The position numbers were made by a program, and so were the translations under genes. A model generated the notes under the pieces. It worked only from the letters and a program-made list of their open reading frames with translations. It did no database searches and was not told the DNA's origin. This document shows, in pieces, positions 10,204 through 20,800 of a DNA stretch of 64,000 nucleotides (positions are counted from its first letter, which is position 1; each line of letters opens with the position of its first letter). Source of the stretch: Alnus glutinosa (lineage: Eukaryota; Streptophyta; Magnoliopsida; Fagales; Betulaceae); the NCBI RefSeq assembly GCF_958979055.1, contig NC_084889.1:5596761-5660760 (forward strand). The letters run 5' to 3'.

Positions 10204-11990
10204 AGAAGATGAACCAAAGCAAAAATTTAATCGAAGATCAAGGCAACGTTGCAATGTATTTTGTTGTGTTTTGACACTTTTGTGCTGCTTTTTTTCTTTT
10301 TTCTGTTTTGTTCTGTAATGTTTTACCTCCTTGCAAAGGCAACATTGAGCCCAAAATTATCAAAGTCTGGTTTTAGAACCACAAGTAGACATGTGAATAT
10401 GTTCAAGATGAAATCACGTTCACTTTGTCATTGTTCATTTATTTCTCTTTGTCTTGGATTTTCCTTTGAACCTCAAACTCCATTTTTTGTGGAAGACCAT
10501 ATGGACAACCCCAAGATATACACATGTTTTAGGCTTTATTGACCTGATTACCTGAGATTGGATATGCAAGAATGAGGTGCTTTGTAAATCTTCATTCTTC
10601 TTTGCTTAAGGTTTGAGTTTTATACAATTATGCCTTGGGCTATTGCAAAACAAATTTTACAATATGTTTATTTAAATTTCAAGCCTGTTTCTTCTTTTTA
10701 GTCTACTATATTATTCTTAATGGAATTGGACTCACTTCATGAGCAAAAATACATGTAAGAGTCTCAATAGAATTAGAGGTCCACCATTATTACATTCCTC
10801 AATTTCTTCCTAGCACTGACATTAACATCAGCCTACCAATTTAGCATGACAATGGATGGTTTCGCCACCAGAGCAAATATAAAGATTACCAAAGTGGACA
10901 CCTGTTCAAGCTGTCATTTGTAAAAATACAGGAAGAGGTCCGATTTGAGAGAATGCATTCACAGCATCATCAAACTTTCTAGAAATCAAATTTTATTATA
11001 AGCTGGAAACACGAACTTTCTACAAACCTTTGCTACAAAGCACTCAAGTTTGAAACAACTGGGCCTCCCGCTGCAGAAAGAAGCATACACTAAACAAAGA
11101 ACGTCCAACCTTAACACAAGCTAGCAGGCTACTATTACAAAATCGAACAGATCAGGTGTAACTATACAAACCTGCACCTGTACGAAAAAAAAAAAAAAAA
11201 AAAAAAATTATTGCATTTTGTGCATTTTGTCATTCATCCATAATTACATCCACTCTATCCCACCAATCATGTAGTTCTCAAATTACACTTTCTGCGTAAA
11301 TAACAACCAACATATAGATCTGAGATCCCTTGATGTACTAGAACAATAACCAATAGCTTATATTCTAACAGCCCGACAAGAATGGCACATCATAAGAGAA
11401 TATCGTTCAACGTATTCCAGCATTAATATTACCTGAAACATGTAAGATAACATTAGGCAATAGAAACAATGGAATACAACTTTGCTACATAAGAGGTCCA
11501 AACAGTTTATACAAGATCAAACTGACTTAATTTTTAGTTTTCTTTTTACTTTTTTCAGGTAAGCCATAGCTAAAAGTAAGAAACACAAACATCTACATAT
11601 CTCAGAATTAAGAGATGTTTCGAACTGCACGGGCTAGGGGCATTACAAAAGGGGTCCAGAAAGGCCAATCCAATAAATAGTCCTTCACTCTCATCAAAGA
11701 AAGGAGCAGATGGAAAGTGGAAAAAGTTATGGGACATAGTGTAACAAATGAAAAGATAAGTTTATATAATTCAAGGAATTCAAGTTTAACCTAAAACAAT
11801 CAGGCAATCAGCTCACTGAAAAGATGAAACAGATATTCGATTTGAGGGAAAAAAAAATTAATAAGAAGCCACATAATCTATAAGCAGATCCATACTACTC
11901 ACAATTCAAAGATCCAAACAACAGTATAGTAATAGTGTTGGTTTAGCTTAACTTAATAAGAAGCCACATAATCTATAAGCGGGCGGCGGT
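10204..11990. other. Interior of the MULE without recognisable genes
   Basis: AT-rich sequence with an A-run at about 11,185-11,207 and no open frame showing a known domain. The 97-codon frame at 10,249 is hydrophobic, T-rich low-complexity and is not supported. The absence of transposase here supports a non-autonomous element. Confidence 0.5.
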
Positions 11991-12300
11991 CCGGAGCGAG
12001 CGGGAGAGAGAGAGAGAGGGCGGTCCGGAGCGAGCGGGAGAGAGAGAGGGCGGTCCGGAGCGAGCGGGAGAGAGCGCGGGGCTGGGGGCGGCAGATCCGG
12101 CGGGAGACAGAGCGGGGCTGGGCGCGGCAGATCCGGTGGGAGAGAGAGCGGGGCTAGGCGCCGCAGATCCGGTGGGAGAGAGAGCGGGGCTGGGGGCGGC
12201 AGATCCGGCGGGAGAGGTGCTGGGGGCGGCAGATCCGGCGGGAGAGAGAGCGAGCGGCGCTGGGGGCGGCAGATCAAGCGGGAGAGAGAGCGGGGCTGGG
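11990..12300. repeat. GC-rich minisatellite within right MULE TIR
   Basis: Roughly eight copies of a 30-40-bp unit built on GGGGCGGCAGATCCGGCGGG and GAGAGAGAGCG. It is the inverted counterpart of the repeat in the left TIR but longer, so the two TIRs have diverged in copy number. The overlapping frames on both strands are repeat artefacts. Confidence 0.7.
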
Positions 12301-12776
12301 GGCGGAACTCCGGTGAAGGACCGGGGACGGACGCCGGAGGCCGATTTGGGGACTGTACGGACAGACTTCAGAGAGAGAGAGGGGGTGCGTTCGTTCAGCT
12401 TTGGGGGGAAATGGAATTTTTCATTTCCCCCCAACCAGTTTTGACGAAGGCTGTGTGATATTAAAAAAATGAGAAAAAAGGTTTAAACAGTCTTTCCACG
12501 TAGGACTGTTGTAACATTGTTGTAAACATTGTGTACCAGTATCATTTCTCCAAGTCACCGGGCCAAGTCACCCAACTGACCCAAGTCAACAATTTTGAAA
12601 TTTCTAGATCATTTAACGCGTTAAGCACTTAATCCGGTTTGCTTGCTTTCTCCGTGAATTCCAGTGATGCGCGCGTCGAGGCAAACATTGAAGATTCTTT
12701 ACAAAAGCAAAATTATGGTACAGTTTTGCTAGCTTGCTCCTACCAAGTACCGAGTTCATGACTTAACTCTAAACCC

Positions 12777-13300
12777 ATGGCTTCCACCAGCAGCAATATT
12801 ATTGAAACAGCCCCATCTACACCTTCCTCTTCTTTTTCTAAACCCCAATCGAAATACGAAGTTTTCCTCAGTTTCAGAGGCAAAGATACCCGCAATACTT
12901 TTGCCGACCATCTCTATCACGCTTTGGATTTTTATAAAGGGATTAGAACCTTCAGGGACGATGAGGATCTTGAGATTGGAAGACCCATTAAACAGGAACT
13001 CTTGGATGCAATCGAGACATCGAGAATGGCAGTCATCGTTTTGTCAAGCGACTACGCATCTTCCTCGTGGTGCTTGGAAGAACTTGCAAAGATTGTTGAA
13101 TGCATGAAAGAACGAGGGATGAGAGTCTTGCCCGTTTTCTACCACTTGGATCCTAGTGTTGTGCGCTATCAAAATGGCACTTTTAAAGAGGCCTTTGCTA
13201 AACATGAAGAACGTTTCAAGGAGAAGATAGAGATGGTGCAAAGGTGGAGAGCTGCTTTGAAAAAAGTGGCCGATCTCTCCGGACGTCATTTAGAGGATGG
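12777..13300 (+). CDS. TNL1 exon 1: TIR domain
   Basis: Encodes residues 1-174 and ends at GATGG|GTAAGT in phase 2. It shows the TIR landmarks YEVFLSFRGKDTR, GIRTFRDDEDLEIG, AIETSRMAVIVLS and SSWCLEELAKI. Glu102 in WCLEEL is the position of the NADase glutamate in plant TIRs. The serine/threonine-rich leader of about 24 residues is typical of TNLs. Confidence 0.92.
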
Positions 13301-13363
13301 GTAAGTAACATTTACTGATCGATCTTCTAGACAGAATCGTTTTTTTCTTTCTTGCCCTGACTG

Positions 13364-13417
<54 letters not shown>

Positions 13418-16400
13418 ACTTATTACTATAAATGTATATGCTAAATAGTTACTAGCTTCATCATCGTGATGGAGTTTTACAAATAGCACTCAATATATAT
13501 GAGAATAACTTCTATAGGACTTGCCAGAGAGAGAGAGAGTTTGGTTTCTGGTTTCTGGTTGGGTTTTTGCAATTGGCTACCCATACAAATGTCAGAAGCC
13601 CAGTCGATGAAGGCCAAGTCCTCGCATTAAAGAGTAATCCTATCAGCTTCCCTACATATAGAAAAAAATGTCAAAAAAATCACAAAAAACCATACCCTAT
13701 CGATTCTCTAAGCATCGAGAATGCTACAGTTCTACCCAATGTGTAGAGAACCAAAGAGATTCTTATCCATTATTTTAATACAAAATATCTTTCTTTCCTC
13801 TCTCATCTCTCATCTATTTGCCTTTTATTGGGGATTGTGTTGGAATTTTGTAAAAAATGTAAGTGTAGGTACAAACTTATATTTGTAAAGAAAGAATATT
13901 TAATTGATATAAGAAAAGATAAACGAAACTATTGTGAAGTGTATTTGAATAGGGAAGTAAAAAGTAGTTTAATTTGTTCCCTAAATTTAAGGAAAATCAA
14001 AGGGAAACTGCTGTCATGGGTTTGTGCCCAATCAGTGAGAGTGATTGACTATTTGGAGATGGGATTCCACTTTTATATAAAGAGATTGATCTTGTGATTT
14101 TTAAAGACACTTGACATTTGGAATGATATAAGGACTCTAAATTAATCGTTAATAATGAAACAAGGTGTTTGTCCTTGTTTGTTAATGAACAGGCATAAAT
14201 AGAAACCTTTTGTTCAAGCATTTTCAAAATTAATATGTATATATATTTATTTTGTGCTTTGGGAATGTTTTAAAATGAATGTATTGAAGAGCATTAAATG
14301 AAGATAGTCCCACATAGGAAAAAGAGAAAGTGTTGTTGGCATTTATAAGGTACAACACACTTTTAAGTATTTAAAGTAATGCTTGGGTGTATGCACTTAT
14401 GTGTATACTCTAGTACGATGCTTCGCACGCGCGTGTGTGGTAGTGGGGGCCTTGATAGCGCACTTGGCACGAAGCATCGGAGCTCGTAGCGATCTAATCA
14501 TGAGTATTCAATTTTGGATGGTCATGATCATTTGATCTGGTGGTTTGATCTAGATCGTAGGATGCTTCTTAGGTAGATCTAATGGTTGGATTTACTGGAC
14601 CATTAGTAAAGTAAACTGTAAAGTCAAATCACATTTGATCTAACAGTTGAGATTAAATAATAATGATCTAATGATTATTATTAAATAATCATTGATAGTT
14701 ATTTGATTTGATGGTCTCTTCTCTTGCTATAATAGAAAATCTAAGAGTATTATGGTTTATTTTTCATTTGTGCAAAATGCAATTAAACAAACAGAAGATT
14801 CTGGGTTCCATTGTATCTTGAAGAAATATTTGCTATAACCCTTTGCATACCATTTATGACGGTAGCAAATTTTTAAAGAAAGCGATGTTGTAACGCACTT
14901 TACAAGCAATATTTCATTTTTATGCTTTCTATTACTTTTATCTAACTAACAATATTTGCATATCTCGTTTGGGTTTGCATGATTTGCATTGACTCTTACA
15001 GGCAGTCTGAGTCAAAGTTTATCGAAGACATTGTTGAAAAGATATCTCAAGAATTGAATGATATGAATGATATGATCAATGATAAGAATGGCCTTGTTGG
15101 AATTGACTCTCGCGTTCAGGAAATCATGGATTTGTATATGGATATGGCGTCGGATGATGTTTGCTTTATAGGGATATGTGGGATGAGTGGAATCGGCAAG
15201 ACAACTCTTGCACAAGCTGTTTTTGAAAGGATCCGTCGCCAATTTCAAGCTAGCAGCTTTCTCAGTGATGTCAAAAGACGTGATTTAGGTGATTCACAAG
15301 ATCAACTCCTTCAGGATATGAAGTTGAAAAAAGGTGAAATGCCAATTAGATGGGATGTGCTTAAGGGCATCAGAGCGACAAGTACCAGACTAAGTAACAA
15401 AAAGGTTATTATTGTTCTTGATGATGCGGATGAAGAAAAGTTGGAAAAATTAGCAGGTTTCCATGAGTGGTTTGGCCCAGGGAGTAGAATCATCATAACT
15501 ACAGAAGATAAGGGTTTGTTGCGGAGGAGATGTGGAAAGAAAAATGTATACAATGCTAAAAAACTGAATGCATCTGATGCTCTGCAGCTCTTTAGTCGAG
15601 AAGCCTTTGGCAAACCCCAATGTGAAAAAGATTTATTGGATATATGCAATGGTTTTGTAAGTTATGTTGACGGCCATCCTCTAGCTCTTAAAATTCTGGG
15701 TTCCTCCATGCATGATATATCAAAAATAGATCTATGGAAAGCTGAGCTGGAAAGACTAAGAGAAAGTGCTGAACTTCCTAAAGACGACAGAATTCAAACA
15801 GCACTGAGAATCAGTTACAATGGATTGAGTACTCAAAAGAAAAAACTGTTTTTAGACGTTGCATGTTTCTTCAATGGGGAGGACAAAAATCGAATAGCAG
15901 ATATACTAGAAGGTTCTGGTTGCATCCCAGAGATTGATATAAAGGCTCTTATTGACAAATCTCTCATTACTATTTTAGGAGGAAAATTGTGGATGCATAA
16001 TTTACTTCAACAAATGGGTTGGGAAATTGTCAATCAGGAATGCATGGAAAGACCCGGAAAGCGCAGTAGATTGTGGCTTTGTGAGGATGTCCTTGAAGTA
16101 CTAAACAATAGTAAAGTAAGTGTTATAGTATTATAGACATGAACTTATAAGAGAAGTACATATTGGTACAATTTTTGAAATTTTTTGCTATATCTTTCGG
16201 TATACTAGTTTAATACTGTTCTTAATTAATGGTTTTTAGGGAACAGATTCAGTTGAAGGCATACTACTAAATGCACCTTCTCAAAAAGAAGTACGCTTGA
16301 ATGCTGATGCCTTCTCAAAGATGAAAAAGCTAAGATTGCTTAAAATTTGTACTGTGCACCTTCCTCAAGGCCTCAGTTATCTTTCTAATGAGTTACGTTT

Positions 16401-16547
16401 GATGGAATGGCATGAATATCCTCTGAAATCCATGCCGACGAGTTTTCAACCAGAGAAACTTGTTGAACTCGTTATGCATCGCAGCCACATCAAGCAACTA
16501 CCCAATGGATTTAGTGTAAGTTTTCCACTCATGCAAGTGTCCTCATT

Positions 16548-16585
<38 letters not shown>

Positions 16586-17750
16586 AATTTCCTATATATA
16601 TATTTTTTTTGTCATAGAACTTACACAGGCTAAAAGTCATGGACCTTACTGACTCGCAAAACTTAATCAAGACTCCTAACTTCACTGGACTTCCAAATCT
16701 TGAGAGGGTCATTTTTCAAGGTTGCACAAGATTGTATGAGGTTCACCCGTCTATTGGAGTTCTCAAACAGCTTACTCTATTAAGTCTGGAAGATTGCAAA
16801 CATCTTAATAGCCTTCCACCGGAAATCAATTTGGAATCTCTTGAAACTTTGATCTTATCTGGCTGTTCAAGACTCAAAAAGTTTCCAGATATCGGAACAA
16901 GTATGACACGTTTGTCGGAGCTTTATTTGGATGGGACTGCCATAGAGGAACTGCCATTATCAATTGAGCATCTAACTGGCCTGACTTTATTGTATCTTCA
17001 AGACTGCAACAACTTTTCAAGTTTTCCAAGTGTCATTGGTAGTTTGACATCTCTTAAAACTCTCATTCTGTCCAGATTGAAGGTTTGCCCACATAAACCA
17101 TGGCATTCCTTGGGCCTCTCACCCATTCTATCGTCAGTTGGTGCGGCTGCACTTGCTTTATGGGCAGATTTTTCCCTGGGCCTCTCCCCCATTTTATCAG
17201 CAATTGTTGCGACCACACTAATTGGTTTATGGACATATTGTTTGTTTATTGCCAAACATCCTGAACCAAAGCCCAACTTCTTGTTGCTCAAGTCTTTGTC
17301 AGGTTTAGGCTCATTAGTTTGTCTAGATCTAAGTGACTGCAATCTGGAGGACGGAGCTCTCCCCAATGATCTTAGTTGCTTATCTTCACTGCAATCTCTA
17401 AATTTGAGCAAAAACCATTTTAGATGCGTGCCTGACAGCGTTTCTCAGCTTTCTAAGCTTAAATTTCTCTACTTGGACAATTGTAGCAGGCTTAAATCAT
17501 TGACAAATATTCCGTTAAGTACACAATATGTAATGGCACGAGAATGCACTTCACTGGAAAATTATTCAAATCAAGTTATAGTGTGGACTTCAAGTGAATC
17601 AGGATTCACGTTTATTAACTGCCTCAGCTTGGGGGACAATGAAGAATGCAAACTTAGTGTTCCCAACCAACTCGAGCTTATTCACGAGCAGCTTAATTTG
17701 CAAAATATACATTTGCAGCCATTGTGGCAAAGATACATGGAGGATCAAAT

Positions 17751-17802
<52 letters not shown>

Positions 17803-20800
17803 TGAAAACTATCCTTTTACTTTTACTATTTTGCAGGAGCAAATTGATCAAAGCAAAGGATTTAATGGCGTTTTCCGTCAAACTGAAATTCCAAAGTGGT
17901 TCAGCCATCAGAACCCTGAAGGGTCATCTGTACCAATCCCGCTACCGCCTGATCTGTATGAAAATAACAGATGGAGAGGAATTGCGTTGTGTGCTATTTT
18001 TGAAGTTGATAAGAATTTGAAGAATGAGGACTCCCCTGCTCAGGATTCAAAAAGTTTTCTTGAGTTTATATGTCGCTTGGACATGGATGGAGGTGTTGTA
18101 GATTCTCCCCTGGTTTTTACTTTCCCTAAAGACAAATTCTATCGGCCTGGCTCGTTTGGACTTTGGCTATTTATATCGCATGTGAGGTTTAGGGGCCATT
18201 TAGATGTGCGCGACTGCATTAGCCCTTCAATTACAACCAACACCCCACATGTTGAGATTAAACTGTGCGGTGCACGTTTAGTATACGAGGAAGATATGGT
18301 AGAGTTTGTCAAACATTTCAGCCAGGAAGCTTTTGGGAGCCCTGATGTCCTACATCAACGTCATCAAGAATTCATTGAGTATCATAAGAACTCTTCCGAA
18401 AGCCCTGATGCCCAAATTAGTGACTCCAACCCCAGGCTGAAAACAGAGCTCAACACATTGCTTTCAATATTGTACCAGGTTATCTCTCCCGGCCTATATA
18501 GGATTTCTTCACTGAAAACCATAATTTCTCTATCTATTTTTATCTCACTCACTCATGAACACCATATATATGTGTGTGTGTGTGTGTGTGTGTATTTTAC
18601 AGGAAGACCCTGCACGAAACCACTGGTACGATTATATCTTTCCTCAAATTTCGATTCCCAGATGGTTCAATTATCAACAAAATTCTGTGTCCGACCTAAG
18701 AATGCAGCCGCCTCCAAATTTGCATAACAATACGAGATGGATGGGATTCTCTGTATATGCTTTGTATACTGTCGACAAGCAACCAGCTCAGGATTCAACA
18801 ATTTTTTTAAATTTTTCTGGTCTTTTGGCTTCTGGTCAAGCCCCTTACCGGGCCTTTCCGCTGTCTAGAGACATTTTTTTTGGGTCACGTCGGCTTTTGG
18901 TATTTTATATACCACGCCTGCTATTTGGGTTGAATCAGTGTAGTGAGATTTGGGCTTCATTCCAAAGCAATAACCCACGTGTAGTGAAGTTTGAAATGTG
19001 TGGAATCCGTATTGTATGCGACCAAGATATTGAAGAGTTTGTGGAAACATTAGTCCAGTGCATGTTAGAGTGCCCGAATGAGTATCATCAATCTTATCAC
19101 TTGAATCTTTTAGCTCAAGTTACAGAATTGCGAGGCTGCGACCATGGAACGGATTTTAGTTGCTCTTTCACATTGCAAAGGTTAATAGGTTTGTTATCAT
19201 ACGTGCACGACTGCATCATATATATATATAAGTGAATTGTAAAATATGTTCTTATACTTGCAGGGGGCCTCAAGCCATGCCTAAGCTTCTACCGAGTATT
19301 GAAAATGTAGCAGAGGGGGGTTGTGCTTCACCAGAATCATTTTCAAATCAAGCTGGCACTTCTACAGTTTTAGGCATACCGTTACGGGATTATCAATCTG
19401 GAAGTACTTCGTCAATACGCGTCCTTGAAGATCAGTTCAAATTGAACTTGGAGGTCTCTCTCTCTCTCTAAGTTTGTACTCCTTTATTCTTTATTTGTAT
19501 TATCAAACAATTTTCTACGTGTGATATCAATTTACAATTTTCTTTTTTGCTTTGCACTCGCAAAAAAGTCAGGCTTGATTTACAAACATTAATTTCTACA
19601 TGTTTTTAATTTCAGCGCACCCACATCAACCACATCAACCACAACGTATTCAATATTTGCTTCCCTCAAAGTGAAATCCCAGAGTGGTTCATGCATCAGA
19701 GTGGCAGGGCGCCCTCAGTGAAAATTATTCTACCTCCAAATTTGTATTATGATCCTGAATGGATGGGATTTGCTCTATGTTGTGTTTTCTCATTTCACAA
19801 GCATCCAAGTGCCATAAATTTGGATTCGGGATTTCATCATCGCTTCATGTGTCATGTGGAAACCGACCTTGGTTGTGTGAGTCCGTTATTTGAGTCTAGC
19901 ATCAGTGAAGCCCAAGTACAAAATCACCAACGTTCATTCATTTGGGTGTTGTTCCAACCACGTTGGTTGCTTTCAGAGCAGTGGAGTGAAGTCACTTGGA
20001 TTGGCTTCTCGTTTATGAGTATAAGTGAACATGTCTCGGCGGTCAAGTGTGGGGTTAGTCTTGTATACCAGGAAAATATGGAAGAGTTTACTTGTACATA
20101 TGTACAACTCATGGCCTCCTTTGTTGCCTTTGCCAAGGACATCCAAAGCCGTAGGTCTCTCCCTCCCCCTGGGGGTCCGGAGCAAATGCAGTATGAGCAC
20201 CCACACTCTCACAAAACGGGCCCACTGGTAAGACTTCTTCGGATCATGATCCACGTACACCCTCACAAGCATCATTATCAGCTCTCTGATTGGACACTTT
20301 CTATTTTACAGGACTTTCATCCCTCCTTTTCTTATAATTACTGCTTCCCTCCAAGTAACGTAACCCAGGAGTGGTTCGGTCATCAGAGTCGCGGGCACTC
20401 GGTGACAATTGACATACCATCAAATTTGTACAATGACAACAATTGGAAGGGATTCGCTCTGTGCGCTTCTTTTTCAATAGACGGGGATCCAGAAACCATC
20501 ATTGACAATTGGGTTTCAGAAACTCTCCACTTCCTAAATTGTCAATTCAGAACCGGTGTAGCTGGTTTGGATGATAAGGACTTTGGTTGTGGCACCTCGA
20601 GAATAGAAATCTTGATGTTAATTTGTCTAGGCCAATTCATTTGGATATCCTACGTACCGGGTGAGCCATTTAAGTATATGTTGCGCCAGTGCAGCAGCAT
20701 TGAAGCTTCGTTTGAAAGTGATTGGTGGCCATGTGTGACGGTGCAAACATGTGGGTTTCGTCTTTTGTTCCAACATGATCAGGTAGAATTTGAGCAAAAA

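Larger units (their letters stand above)
8647..12550. mobile_element. Mutator-like element with long TIRs (candidate Pack-MULE)
   Basis: A 3,904-bp element flanked by a perfect 9-bp target duplication CAAGTCACC (8,638-8,646 and 12,551-12,559), the size diagnostic of Mutator elements. The termini are exact inverted copies starting GAGAAATGATACTGGTACAC. Similarity between the arms runs some 450 bp inwards, through a GC-rich block, though the arms differ in number of internal minisatellite copies. I see no MURA transposase, so it is non-autonomous. The interior holds exon-like segments with splice signals, as in Pack-MULEs. It sits 226 bp upstream of the TNL1 start codon and is absent from the equivalent place in unit 2. 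Confidence 0.88.

Noticed and set aside
10249-10542. 97-codon frame in the MULE interior
   Set aside because: Hydrophobic T-rich start, no domain, no codon bias, not continuous with the captured exons.
11948-12444. Proline/alanine-rich frames of 102-153 codons
   Set aside because: Same minisatellite in the right TIR, open on both strands because of repeat structure.
16998-17411. 137-codon minus-strand frame (and its TNL2 counterpart at 37,649-37,996)
   Set aside because: Shadow of the LRR exon on the opposite strand, conserved only because the coding strand is.
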